A DNA stretch of 64,000 nt, from the NCBI RefSeq assembly GCF_001641085.1, contig NZ_LXIE01000001.1, positions 494,792 through 558,791 of the forward strand, written 5' to 3'. This stretch comes from Aequorivita soesokkakensis. Its GTDB lineage: Bacteria; Bacteroidota; Bacteroidia; Flavobacteriales; Flavobacteriaceae. Positions within the stretch are counted from its first letter, which is position 1. Every line of letters begins with the position of its first letter. Positions 17,842 through 27,005 of this stretch are shown one piece after another. The notes under the pieces were generated by a model. That model saw only the letters and a program-made list of their open reading frames with translations. It did not search any database and was not told where the DNA came from. Both the position numbers and the translations under genes were made by a program.

Positions 17842-17878
17842 AATAGTGTTTTTAGTTTATGTTATGTGCTTATAAACG

Positions 17879-17916
17879 AAAGTCCGGAAACTGCGGTTTT
17901 GCAATTTCCGGACTTT
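17879..17916 (-). terminator. Terminator of the second fasciclin gene
   Basis: AAAGTCCGGAAA...TTTCCGGACTTT, a perfect 12-bp stem with a 14-base loop. It lies between the two fasciclin genes, so each probably has its own transcript. Confidence 0.75.
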
Positions 17917-17942
17917 AAGATTTATTTAACTTAAACCGTTTC

Positions 17943-18518
17943 TTATTCCGAAGGCGGAAAAATAATTCCGTCCACTATATGAAAAAATCCATTTTTATGA
18001 TAGAAATCCTCAGCTATTATTCTTGCTGTATTATTTTTTTCGTCAACTAAAACAAGTTGTCCCGCTTCCACTTTAATTCCAAGTTTTTGGCCTTCCACGG
18101 TTGTTAAATAGGCTTTGCCTCCATTTTTTTCCACAGCGGTTTTAAGAGCATTGCTGTCCAATCTACCGGGTACTGCCAAATATTTTACAATAGAACTCAC
18201 CAATCTGGTATTCCCAAGAATTGAATCCCTGGTTTTTTTGGGAAGGTTTAAAAAAGATTCATCCGCCAACGCAAAAATAGTGACCATTTCTTGGCCTTCA
18301 AGTTTTTGACGAATGGGGTCATTTTTAAATATTTTCGCCAAAATAGTAAAGTCTGGAGCCTCTTCAATGTTTTCGAAAAAAGTTTTGCTCGATGTAAAAC
18401 TGCTTTGCCCCAAGGTTTTGGAAACCTCAGCATTTTTAGTTGAAATGTATTTTTGTGCTGAAACCGCAGTTCCAAAACAAACTATAAAAAGTATCAGAAA
18501 TGTATTTTTGAGTTGCAT
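17943..18518 (-). CDS. Diverged fasciclin domain protein
   Basis: A 191-residue protein with a signal peptide (LIVCFGTAVSAQKY) and a single FAS1 domain (DFTILAKIFKNDPIRQKLEG, MVTIFALADESFLNLPKKTR, VKYLAVPGRLDSNALK, YHKNGFFHIVDGIIFPPSE). It matches the neighbour in size and order of motifs, but the core FAS1 motifs are weaker (FALADESF for FAPTNAAF). The two probably arose by an old tandem duplication. Its role is unknown, presumably surface-associated. Confidence 0.82.
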   Translation of the reverse strand: MQLKNTFLILFIVCFGTAVSAQKYISTKNAEVSKTLGQSSFTSSKTFFENIEEAPDFTILAKIFKNDPIRQKLEGQEMVTIFALADESFLNLPKKTRDSILGNTRLVSSIVKYLAVPGRLDSNALKTAVEKNGGKAYLTTVEGQKLGIKVEAGQLVLVDEKNNTARIIAEDFYHKNGFFHIVDGIIFPPSE

Positions 18519-18674
18519 ATAAAAAATTTAAGATTGTAAATATAACAATTACAAAGCCAATACGATTTGAAACGCAAAATGATCCATAATATTTAAAAAT
18601 TTTCACCAAACTATGTTAAATAGTTGTTTTGAAAAATTGTAGGCTGTAAATTTAATTTCGAAAAAATCACCGTT

Positions 18675-19391
18675 ATGTTTTCCCGCACCAATTTAGAAAA
18701 CCAGCTTTTAAAATATCGTTCCAAAAGAATTGACGAACAATCTGTTATGGAGGAAGTTCAGCGCATATTTTCAGAAAACGAAATGCAGCGCGAGGAGATC
18801 GTTTCCGCTTTAACCGAAAAATCTGTTGAAGTTGAAAATGAATTCAACTTTGATTTACTGGATACAAACCATATTTTTCATATTGAAGACATTAAAAATC
18901 TCTGCATAAACTACAGATTGCGGTTTTTGGATTCACATTTTTTCAAAGGAGATTTTCCCGAAGAAGCTATTTCAGAAGTACGTAATCTTGAAAAGAAACA
19001 CCAAATCCCTCTGAAAAATTTTAAAATCGTCGCGCCAGCAAAGCTTTTGAAGCTTGAAAACGCAGACGATCCATTGCTTTTTGCACCCATGGGAAATGAT
19101 TATTTTTATCTAATCCACAAATGGGGAAACGATTTGCACCCTTTCAGAAAACTGTTGATGTGGCCCTATAAAAGTTTTGAAAACTTAGTGTTTACGGTTG
19201 CTGTGCTCAGTTTATTGATTACTTCCCTAATGCCAATGCAATGGTTCACTCCAAATGCAACCTTTCAGGAATATTTATTTTTATTCTTGATTATTTTTAA
19301 AGGTGTGGGTGGAATGGTCATTTTTTATGGATTTTCAAAAGGAAAAAACTTTAATGGGGCTATTTGGAACAGCAAATATTACAACGCTTGA
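18675..19391 (+). CDS. Hypothetical membrane protein
   Basis: 238 residues, family not recognised. The N-terminal about 160 residues are soluble and charged, with a predicted helical start (LENQLLKYRSKRIDEQSVME) and a central part with YRLRFLDSHFFKGDFPEEA. Two hydrophobic helices follow at about 175-195 (LVFTVAVLSLLITSLMPMQW) and 203-225 (EYLFLFLIIFKGVGGMVIFY). It is clearly coding, with normal codon use and length. It stands just upstream of the DUF2007 pair, separated by a short CAGT-type spacer. Confidence 0.6.
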   Translation: MFSRTNLENQLLKYRSKRIDEQSVMEEVQRIFSENEMQREEIVSALTEKSVEVENEFNFDLLDTNHIFHIEDIKNLCINYRLRFLDSHFFKGDFPEEAISEVRNLEKKHQIPLKNFKIVAPAKLLKLENADDPLLFAPMGNDYFYLIHKWGNDLHPFRKLLMWPYKSFENLVFTVAVLSLLITSLMPMQWFTPNATFQEYLFLFLIIFKGVGGMVIFYGFSKGKNFNGAIWNSKYYNA

Positions 19392-19447
19392 AATCAGTGA
19401 TCAGTAGTCAGTAAAAAAATAAATTTTTAAACTATTAAAATAAAAAA

Positions 19448-19690
19448 ATGTCAGATAACACAGAAGAAACAGTTAGAATATACACCGGTTCGGATATACT
19501 GGCCGAAGCCCTCGTGGGAAGATTGGAGGACGTAAACATTACTCCAATACTCCGGGACGACGAACAAAGCGGAGTAATGTTTGGCTCCGGCAGCAAATTT
19601 GATGATCAAGTACGTGTTTTTGTTCGAAAGGACGAACTTGCGCTTGCACAGCCTGTTGTAGATGCTTTTTTGAAAGAAATAGAAGAATAA
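19448..19690 (+). CDS. DUF2007-type small protein (putative signal-transducing)
   Basis: 80 residues: EETVRIYTGSDILAEALVGR, a strand-helix start typical of DUF2007 proteins (a small ferredoxin-like alpha/beta fold annotated as putative signal transducing protein), ending LALAQPVVDAFLKEI. There is no signal peptide or membrane segment. The next gene, four bases downstream, is a clear paralogue, so the two are co-transcribed and may form a heterodimer; that is inference. Confidence 0.75.
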   Translation: MSDNTEETVRIYTGSDILAEALVGRLEDVNITPILRDDEQSGVMFGSGSKFDDQVRVFVRKDELALAQPVVDAFLKEIEE

Positions 19691-19694
19691 ATCT

Positions 19695-19928
19695 ATGTCT
19701 GAAACAACTCGAATCTACACAGGACCAACCCTAATTGCGAAAGGTTTGGTTGCCCGTTTAAACGAAATAGGAATTAGCCCGATAGAGCGAAACGATCACG
19801 ACAGTAGTGTGCATGCAGGTTTCGCGATGAGCATTGCAAACCAAACGATGATCTTTATAAGAAAGGATGAAATGGCCGAAGCGCAAAGCACCATTGATGA
19901 GTTTTTAAAAGAAATAGGCGAGCAATAA
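19695..19928 (+). CDS. DUF2007-type small protein, second copy
   Basis: 77 residues aligning end to end with the preceding protein (TTRIYTGPTLIAKGLVARLN versus EETVRIYTGSDILAEALVGR; FIRKDEMAEAQSTIDEFLKE versus FVRKDELALAQPVVDAFLKE). It is the result of a tandem duplication. The stop codon lies in the loop of the shared terminator. Confidence 0.75.
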   Translation: MSETTRIYTGPTLIAKGLVARLNEIGISPIERNDHDSSVHAGFAMSIANQTMIFIRKDEMAEAQSTIDEFLKEIGEQ

Positions 19929-19944
19929 TCTGCTCGCCTATTTT

Positions 19945-19946
<2 letters not shown>
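19913..19946. terminator. Bidirectional terminator overlapping two gene ends
   Basis: AATAGGCGAGCA-ATAATC-TGCTCGCCTATTTTTT. The stem includes the last codons and the stop of the second DUF2007 gene and reaches the stop codon of the convergent ABC-F gene. Confidence 0.85.
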
Positions 19947-21576
<1,630 letters not shown>

Positions 21577-21588
21577 CTAAATTTTGCG

Positions 21589-21596
21589 CAAAAGTA
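21589..21596 (-). promoter_or_regulatory. ABC-F gene -7 element TACTTTTG
   Basis: Read on the - strand, this is an exact TAnnTTTG match 18 bases before the ATG at 21570, which predicts a leader of roughly a dozen bases. Confidence 0.55.
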
Positions 21597-21680
21597 GCTA
21601 TTTATGCGTTATGCCGAAAACATTAACGTTTTAAAAATCCTTTTAACTAGCATTTAACAAAATGCAGCATACAGCTCGGC

Positions 21681-21688
21681 TACATTTG
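21681..21688 (+). promoter_or_regulatory. -7 element TACATTTG before the thioredoxin-fold gene
   Basis: Exact TAnnTTTG match seven bases before the ATG at 21696. Either the message is leaderless from that ATG or a later GTG (21708) or TTG (21714) is the true start. Confidence 0.55.
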
Positions 21689-21695
21689 TCTATTA

Positions 21696-23102
21696 ATGTT
21701 TATTTGGGTGCGATTGTTTAAAAAAATACTTCTTCTTTTATTGATCACCACTATTCTTTCTTGTAAAAACAAGGAGGATAACGCTGTAGGACCAACTTAC
21801 ATAAGTGGTCAAATAGTTAATCCAACGCTTGATTATATTATTTTTTCCCGAGGAAACGATATTCTGGATACCGTAAAACTGGACGCCAACAATTTTTTTC
21901 ATTATCAAACAGATAAAATAAAACCAGGGCTGTACAATCTAAAACACAGCGAGAGCCAAGTTTTTTATATTGAACCTGGCGATAGTTTATTGCTCCATAT
22001 CAACACAGTAGATTTTGACGAATCACTTGCCTATTCCGGAAAGGGAGGCGAGGAAAACAATCTGTTGATGGAGCTCTATTTAATGAACGAAAAGGAAAAT
22101 CAAAATTTGCCGAATTGGTATTCACTTTCATCAAAAGACTTTGACCATAAGATTGATTCTTTAAGAGCCATAAAAACCGGTGAATATGAAGATTTTATAA
22201 AAAACAACGAAGTTCCAGAAGAGTTTAAAAAAATTGCACTTGCCAATATTGAATATGATTATTATTCAAAAAAGGAAATGTACGGAGCCGCCAACAGAAG
22301 CAATCCTGAAAAATTTGCTGAAGATTATTTCGATTACCGAAAAAAAATAAATTTTGAACTTGACGAACTTAAATTTTACTACCCCTATTATCGATTTATC
22401 AATAGATATATTGAGAATATGGTCTGTTCCGAATACGGAAGCAAAACTATTTTAGATCGCAATTCATATAGATACAACTATCGCAAACTTCAATTGATTG
22501 ATAGTATTATTACTTCGGACACGCTGAAAAACAGCCTTTTGCGCTATAACACTTATGGTTATTTGTTGAATGCAAAGAATGCTGAGGAAGAGCAGAAATT
22601 TTTTGAAGTATTCTCAAAAATGAATACAGATAAAAAGCATGTAGAAGAGTTGAGCAAGCTGCTTGACGCTACCGTAAAACTTACGGCCGGAAACACTATT
22701 CCAAATGTGCTGGTAGTAAATACAGATAATGTGGTGAAGGATTTGCAAAGTATTATAAATTCGCCAACTGTACTTTTCTTTTGGTCAGCACAATCCAAAG
22801 TTCAATATAGGGAAATACACAATAGAGCCGCCGAGCTTAAGTCCAAATATCCAGAATATGATTTTATAGGAATTAATACGGATACACATTTTAAGAAATG
22901 GCGAGAAACCATTCGCAAATTAGGCTATAATTCAACACAGGAATTCCAACTTGAAAACTTAAATGATGCCGAAAAGAAATTTGTTTTGAATTCTATGAGC
23001 AAGGTTATTATTTTGGACAAAAACTCCGTAATTCTTGAGGGCAAAACCAATATGTTCAATCCAAATTTTGAAGAACTACTACTTGGGTTTTTAAACCAAT
23101 AA
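21696..23102 (+). CDS. Thioredoxin-fold lipoprotein lacking the CxxC motif
   Basis: 468 residues: signal with lipobox (TTILSC), an N-terminal DUF4369-like beta domain (about 30-125: ISGQIVNPTLDYIIFSRGND, FYIEPGDSLLLHI), a long helical middle, and a C-terminal thioredoxin-like fold (about 350-468: PTVLFFWSAQSKVQYREIHN, DFIGINTDTHFKKWRETIRK). In TlpA/ResA relatives the helix starts W-A-x-W-C-x-x-C; here the same place reads W-S-A-Q-S-K-V-Q, so both cysteines are gone and disulfide chemistry is impossible. It may be a structural or binding relative. The start codon is uncertain (ATG 21696, GTG 21708, TTG 21714). Confidence 0.78.
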   Translation: MFIWVRLFKKILLLLLITTILSCKNKEDNAVGPTYISGQIVNPTLDYIIFSRGNDILDTVKLDANNFFHYQTDKIKPGLYNLKHSESQVFYIEPGDSLLLHINTVDFDESLAYSGKGGEENNLLMELYLMNEKENQNLPNWYSLSSKDFDHKIDSLRAIKTGEYEDFIKNNEVPEEFKKIALANIEYDYYSKKEMYGAANRSNPEKFAEDYFDYRKKINFELDELKFYYPYYRFINRYIENMVCSEYGSKTILDRNSYRYNYRKLQLIDSIITSDTLKNSLLRYNTYGYLLNAKNAEEEQKFFEVFSKMNTDKKHVEELSKLLDATVKLTAGNTIPNVLVVNTDNVVKDLQSIINSPTVLFFWSAQSKVQYREIHNRAAELKSKYPEYDFIGINTDTHFKKWRETIRKLGYNSTQEFQLENLNDAEKKFVLNSMSKVIILDKNSVILEGKTNMFNPNFEELLLGFLNQ

Positions 23103-23166
23103 TTTTAAATTATCCAAGATAAAATTTATAGATTGAGCCTTACTTCAAAAGGAAAAGAAATCATTA

Positions 23167-23545
23167 TTAATCAATTTTTTCATAATAATGATTCAAATCG
23201 TAATTCAATATAATTCTACGCTTTTCATAGATTTTATTACTGAAATGTGCACTATAAAAACTTTTCCCCGCTTTATCAGTGTATGCCCATTCAATATCAG
23301 TTGACAGAAACTGAAACCTGACTTTATAGTTTCCTTTTCCGTAAAATTCACTTGAATAAGTACCGTCTGATTTTAAGGTAAGTGTATCTGGTTTGTGGGG
23401 CGCTCCCAAACAACAAGAGCTCATTGTTATAATTTGTATTCGCATACGTTCCAACAATACTAGATTTTGTCATTGGTATATTGCATTGCAATACTAAAAT
23501 TCCAATAAAAAGGGAAACTCCAATTACAATAAGTATCCGTGTCAT
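23167..23545 (-). pseudogene. Frameshifted small lipoprotein gene
   Basis: Two overlapping frames together make one lipoprotein. The first, from the ATG at 23545, gives MTRILIVIGVSLFIGILVLQ then Cys (lipobox) and continues to GTYANTNYNNE, after which it runs into unrelated sequence and a stop at 23348. The second, read one base further on, supplies PDTLTLKSDGTYSSEFYGKG and continues to HYYEKID at 23167. The join GTYANTNYNNE + SSCCLGAPHKPDTL resembles small flavobacterial lipoproteins with a GTYvN...DTL.L..DGT pattern. A one-base insertion (or two-base deletion) near 23415-23420 explains it. It may be a pseudogene, a sequencing error or a programmed shift. Confidence 0.65.
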
Positions 23546-23571
23546 TTTTATAATAGGCAAATGAGGAAAAA

Positions 23572-24225
23572 TTAATTCCCTTTTTTATAATCCTCCAGAA
23601 ATTGCTTAAGACCACTATCTGTTAATGGATGTTTCAGTAAACCTTCAATGGAGGAAAGTGGCCCAGTCATAACATCTGCGCCAATTTTTGCGCAATTTAT
23701 AACGTGCATTGTATGACGAACTGATGCCGCAAGAATTTTTGTTTCGAAACCGTAATTATCATAAATCAATCGGATATCTGCAATCAGTTCAAGGCCGTCT
23801 GTTGAAATATCGTCCAATCTACCTATAAATGGCGAAACGTAGGTGGCTCCAGCTTTTGCCGCAAGCAATGATTGTCCTGCGGAAAAAACCAAGGTACAAT
23901 TGGTCCTGATGCCGTGATCTGTAAAATATTTAATGGCTTTCACACCTTCTTTTATCATTGGCACTTTCACCACAATTTGCGGGTGAAGTTCCGCAAGCTC
24001 CTCGCCTTCTTTTACCATTCCTTTAAAATCGGTAGCAATAACTTCTGCGGAAACATCACCATCCACAATATTACAGATGTCCACATAGTGTTTCAAAATA
24101 TTGTTGCGGCCGGTGATGCCTTCCTTCGCCATTAATGATGGATTGGTAGTAACCCCATCAAGCACGCCCAAATCTTGGGCTTCACGAATTTGGTCAAGGT
24201 TTGCTGTATCGATAAAGAATTTCAT
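23572..24225 (-). CDS. fsa: Fructose-6-phosphate aldolase / small transaldolase
   Basis: 217 residues, the short TalC/FSA class of transaldolase, cytoplasmic. Motifs: MKFFIDTANLDQIREA, GVTTNPSLMAKEG, the Schiff-base lysine in VVKVPM (about residue 87), NCTLVFSAGQSLLAAKAGAT, YVSPFIGRLDD, ASVRHTMHVINCAKIGADVM. It either cleaves fructose-6-phosphate to dihydroxyacetone and glyceraldehyde-3-phosphate or acts as a transaldolase in the pentose phosphate pathway; sequence alone does not settle which. Downstream is the frameshifted lipoprotein, upstream the CHAT gene. Confidence 0.93.
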   Translation of the reverse strand: MKFFIDTANLDQIREAQDLGVLDGVTTNPSLMAKEGITGRNNILKHYVDICNIVDGDVSAEVIATDFKGMVKEGEELAELHPQIVVKVPMIKEGVKAIKYFTDHGIRTNCTLVFSAGQSLLAAKAGATYVSPFIGRLDDISTDGLELIADIRLIYDNYGFETKILAASVRHTMHVINCAKIGADVMTGPLSSIEGLLKHPLTDSGLKQFLEDYKKGN

Positions 24226-24250
24226 AGGATTAGTTTCAGATTAATTGTTG

Positions 24251-24258
24251 CAAAAATA
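24251..24258 (-). promoter_or_regulatory. fsa -7 element TATTTTTG
   Basis: Read on the - strand this is an exact TAnnTTTG, 25 bases before the ATG at 24225. It implies that fsa has its own promoter instead of depending on the CHAT gene upstream. Confidence 0.5.
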
Positions 24259-24305
24259 GCAAAGATTGTTTCGAGGAAATAGTGTTGTTGAAAAAGATTG
24301 ATAAT

Positions 24306-25595
24306 TTAAATAGGCAAAAGAATTGGAAAATCACTGCCAGAGCATCCTTCCAGTTCAATTCCATTTACTCCAAGGGCAAAAGCCACCTCAACTGGTTTTC
24401 CTGCACCAATTCCTTTATAAAAACCTACGCTAAAGGCTATTGCAGCATCATCCGGCATAGCTTTTTTCATTCCAACAACATGGGGCACGTGGCTATTGAT
24501 AGCTAATGCTTGATTACTGGAGTAGCAAGCATTTAACACTACGCAGCTAATATTGCCTGCCAAAATTTTAAAGATATTAGCCAATGCACCAGTCGAAACG
24601 TTTTTGGCTTTCCCATCTTCCCCTTCCAGCACGATTCCATCAATAAGGCCGTGACCCGAAAAATGTACAATATCTGGGTTGTGGTCTAAAAGTACCTGTT
24701 GCAGTTCCATGGGTGACAACGCCCATTTTTGAATTAACTCAAAAGAATCCCGAAGTTGGGCCATTTTCAACTGTTTGTCAATTTGGTTTATTTCCTCATC
24801 AAGCCTTAGTCTATCTGAGTCTATCGGGTTTGCGGCAAGAAATAAAATTTTTGTTTTTTTGGTATCGAGGTACTTGCTTATTTTGAGATTGTTTTCATAT
24901 ATCCACGAATTAGCGCCCCTTGCAGAAACATCATAGGGGAATAATCTCAAATACTCCCGAAATGCTTTATTTGACTCTTCAAATTTATCAATTTTGTGCA
25001 AGGCAAAACCCTTCTGAAAATAGGCGGCCGGCAAAAAATAGCCTTTCCCATTTTTGTATTTATCAATAAACTTTTCTGCAGCAACTATTATTTTTTTATA
25101 AAGTTCAATATCGGTTCTTAGGGGAGTTTCATTATAGGAAATGCTTGCGTAAAGCTCATCAATTGCCAGCCAATCATTCTTTTCTTCCCTAGGAATCAAT
25201 AAAACCTCTTGGTTTATATCAATTGGAAAAAGTTGTGCAAACTGTGGATTCTGCCCTAATTTCCTAAGTTTCTGTGGTAAATATTTATCGTTATATATTT
25301 GATATGCAAAATCCTTGATTTTAGTTATGCAATAATTCGGAAACACATCAACAACCACAAGAAAATTATAATCATCTTCAATTTTTTCACCAAACATATT
25401 TCCATTAACATCAAATAACTGGCTTTTGTAAACACTACTTAAATAATCACCTTTTACAATTCCGTGTTCTGATCCGCCATCAATATAAATATCAGAATCG
25501 AAGACAGCTTCGTTGAGCCATTCCCCAAAAATGTTTTGACGTTCATAGAAATAAAAATTTGTCTCTGGGGAAATGCTAATTTGAAGTACTTTCAT
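24306..25595 (-). CDS. CHAT-domain (caspase-like) protease with TPR-like middle
   Basis: 429 residues, no signal or membrane segment, so cytoplasmic. The C-terminal CHAT domain (about 247-429) starts KTKILFLAANPIDSDRLRLD and has both catalytic motifs intact: HFSGHG (His about 315) and VVLNACYSS (Cys about 357), followed by VVGMKKAMPDDAAIAFSVGF. A helical pair at about 165-222 (AAYFQKGFALHKIDKFEESN, AFREYLRLFP) reads as a TPR. The N-terminal part (about 30-95: GGSEHGIVKGDYLSSVYKSQ, FLVVVDVFPNYCITKI) resembles small beta domains of the FlgT-C type; this is weak. Substrate and trigger unknown. It sits alone between fsa and an SDR. CHAT proteases elsewhere serve in defence and cell death. Confidence 0.88.
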   Translation of the reverse strand: MKVLQISISPETNFYFYERQNIFGEWLNEAVFDSDIYIDGGSEHGIVKGDYLSSVYKSQLFDVNGNMFGEKIEDDYNFLVVVDVFPNYCITKIKDFAYQIYNDKYLPQKLRKLGQNPQFAQLFPIDINQEVLLIPREEKNDWLAIDELYASISYNETPLRTDIELYKKIIVAAEKFIDKYKNGKGYFLPAAYFQKGFALHKIDKFEESNKAFREYLRLFPYDVSARGANSWIYENNLKISKYLDTKKTKILFLAANPIDSDRLRLDEEINQIDKQLKMAQLRDSFELIQKWALSPMELQQVLLDHNPDIVHFSGHGLIDGIVLEGEDGKAKNVSTGALANIFKILAGNISCVVLNACYSSNQALAINSHVPHVVGMKKAMPDDAAIAFSVGFYKGIGAGKPVEVAFALGVNGIELEGCSGSDFPILLPI

Positions 25596-25866
25596 AAATA
25601 TTACATTTTGGTCTTCTCTCTTTCATCACCCAAAGCAGAAATTTTATAAATTTTTTTAACTCGTTTACCAAATTCAACTCATAAAATTGATTATTAATCA
25701 AAATGATTTGAATTTGACTTTTATAAATATAGAGAATAATACACAACTAAGTATCAAGCTGTTTGAACAAAAAATCTTTAAAAAAATTTGAGGGCTTTGG
25801 AAAAAATTGATTTAAATGAGAAAAGGATAGATTCCCAAAAAATGGATTTTGATGTATTGAAAAGAA
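25596..25866. other. Very AT-rich spacer between CHAT and SDR genes
   Basis: 271 bases without a credible gene. It is rich in A/T runs (for example TAAAAAAATTTGAG and the near palindrome TTGATTATTAATCAA at about 25687-25701). No exact TAnnTTTG was found for the CHAT gene. The spacer is unusually long for two genes in the same direction and fits an inserted gene with its own regulatory region. Confidence 0.5.
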
Positions 25867-26673
25867 TTATTTCAACCCATAATGTTTTAAAAGCATTCGT
25901 TCATAAGCCTTATCGGGCAAAATGCGTTTTAGCACAATAGAAAATTTCTGCAATGGCGAACCAACTTTGTAATGAATTTTAGGGTTTGCAGTCTCGATAA
26001 TTTTATGCACCGCCTTTGCCATTTCTAAAGGATCACCGCCATTATCCACGTGTTCGTTCATCATTTTTAGGGTGTTGCCGTAGTCTTTTTTATAGGGAGA
26101 ATTTTCCAAAACTGGGGCGTGATAACGGCCTGCGGCAATATTGGTTGCAAAATCGCCTGGAGCTATGTTTGTCATTTTCACACCAAACTGCAAAGTTTCC
26201 ATACGCATGGCTTCAATAGTAATCTCCAAAGCGGCCTTGCTGGCAGAATAGATACCGCGATACGGAAGTCCCATATAGCCCGCAATAGAGGTCACATTCA
26301 AAATATGCCCAAAACCCTGTTTGCGCATTTGCGGCAAAACGGCTTTGATGACGTTTATGGGGCCGTGGAAATTGGTTTGGAAGGCTTTTTTAATTTCGTT
26401 TTCGGGAGTTTCTTCAATTGGGCCCGTAATGCCCACACCTGCATTGTTAATTACCACGTCAATTTTTTCAACTTTGCCCAATAGCTCGGCAATAGTAGCT
26501 TCAATAGACTCATTACTATTAACATCCATTTTCAGAAGTGGGAAGGATGAGTTGGTAATATTTTCAGGGTTTCGGCTGGTTCCAAAAACTTGATAGCCTT
26601 TTTCGGAAAGATATTCGCCAATGGCTTTGCCAATTCCCGAGGAACCGCCCGTAATGAGTATTGTTTTTGGCAT
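25867..26673 (-). CDS. Short-chain dehydrogenase/reductase (SDR)
   Basis: 268 residues, classical SDR. NAD(P)-binding TGGSSGIGKAIGEYL at about 7-21, NNAGVG near 76-81, catalytic Ser in LNVTSIAGYMG, and Tyr-x-x-x-Lys in YRGIYSASKAAL. The substrate is unknown; homologues are usually annotated only as SDR. The frame extends 16 codons upstream without family residues, so the ATG at 26673, right before MPKTILITGG, is chosen. It lies downstream of the SRP RNA gene on the same strand. Confidence 0.9.
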   Translation of the reverse strand: MPKTILITGGSSGIGKAIGEYLSEKGYQVFGTSRNPENITNSSFPLLKMDVNSNESIEATIAELLGKVEKIDVVINNAGVGITGPIEETPENEIKKAFQTNFHGPINVIKAVLPQMRKQGFGHILNVTSIAGYMGLPYRGIYSASKAALEITIEAMRMETLQFGVKMTNIAPGDFATNIAAGRYHAPVLENSPYKKDYGNTLKMMNEHVDNGGDPLEMAKAVHKIIETANPKIHYKVGSPLQKFSIVLKRILPDKAYERMLLKHYGLK

Positions 26674-26772
26674 AAAAGGTTGTTGAAAAGCAAAGGTGCA
26701 TCTATGTGGCGGGTTTTCCAAATAGTTTTTCTAAAAAGAGGAAAGAAAAAGAGGAAATGTTGCTTTTGGAAT

Positions 26773-26828
26773 TTGCCATTTTTTGTTCCCGCTTCCGAGA
26801 CTTCGGAATAGGGAACAAAAAATGGCAA
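26773..26828. repeat. 18-bp inverted repeat overlapping the 3' end of the SRP RNA
   Basis: TTGCCATTTTTTGTTCCC at 26773-26790 is the exact reverse complement of GGGAACAAAAAATGGCAA at 26811-26828. The 20-base spacer contains a further stem, TTCCGA-gac-TCGGAA type. The right arm includes GGCAA, part of the strand that closes the SRP RNA helix. Confidence 0.88.
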
Positions 26829-26918
26829 GCTACCTACATCACACCGCTACGACCATTTACCTTTGCTGCGTTCCCGCCCTGGAGGATTCAACAGGAGCTG
26901 GTTGTGTAGGACTTGCCG
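26820..26918 (-). ncRNA. ffs: Signal recognition particle RNA (4.5S type)
   Basis: On the - strand the segment carries the SRP helix 8 core: CTCCAGGGCGGGAACGCAGC then AAAGG, that is a GCG-GGAA-CGC tetraloop stem (26868-26877) with CCAG and AGCA symmetric-loop bases. The 5' end GGCAAG-T-CCTACA pairs with TGTAGG-TAG-CTTGCC at the 3' end, closing a rod of about 99 nt; T6 follows directly and can terminate transcription. The promoter lies just upstream. The RNA binds Ffh and targets nascent membrane proteins to the translocon. Ends are estimated from pairing. Confidence 0.93.
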
Positions 26919-26921
26919 CTG

Positions 26922-26951
26922 CAAAGATAAGGCTTTTTGAAGTTTTTGCAA
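26922..26951 (-). promoter_or_regulatory. SRP RNA promoter
   Basis: On the - strand, TTG (26951-26949), a 19-base spacer, then TATCTTTG (26929-26922), an exact match to TTG-N(17-23)-TAnnTTTG. The predicted start is near 26917, in agreement with the first base of the closing helix. Confidence 0.85.
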
Positions 26952-27005
26952 GTATTTTCACATTTCAATTTTAATAAATACCTTGCAGGAAATTTATTAT
27001 TAGCT

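Noticed and set aside
26532..26828. 98-residue - strand frame across the SRP RNA 3' region
   Set aside because: It overlaps both the SDR start and the inverted repeat, has no recognisable features and is explained by the non-coding RNA and repeat.
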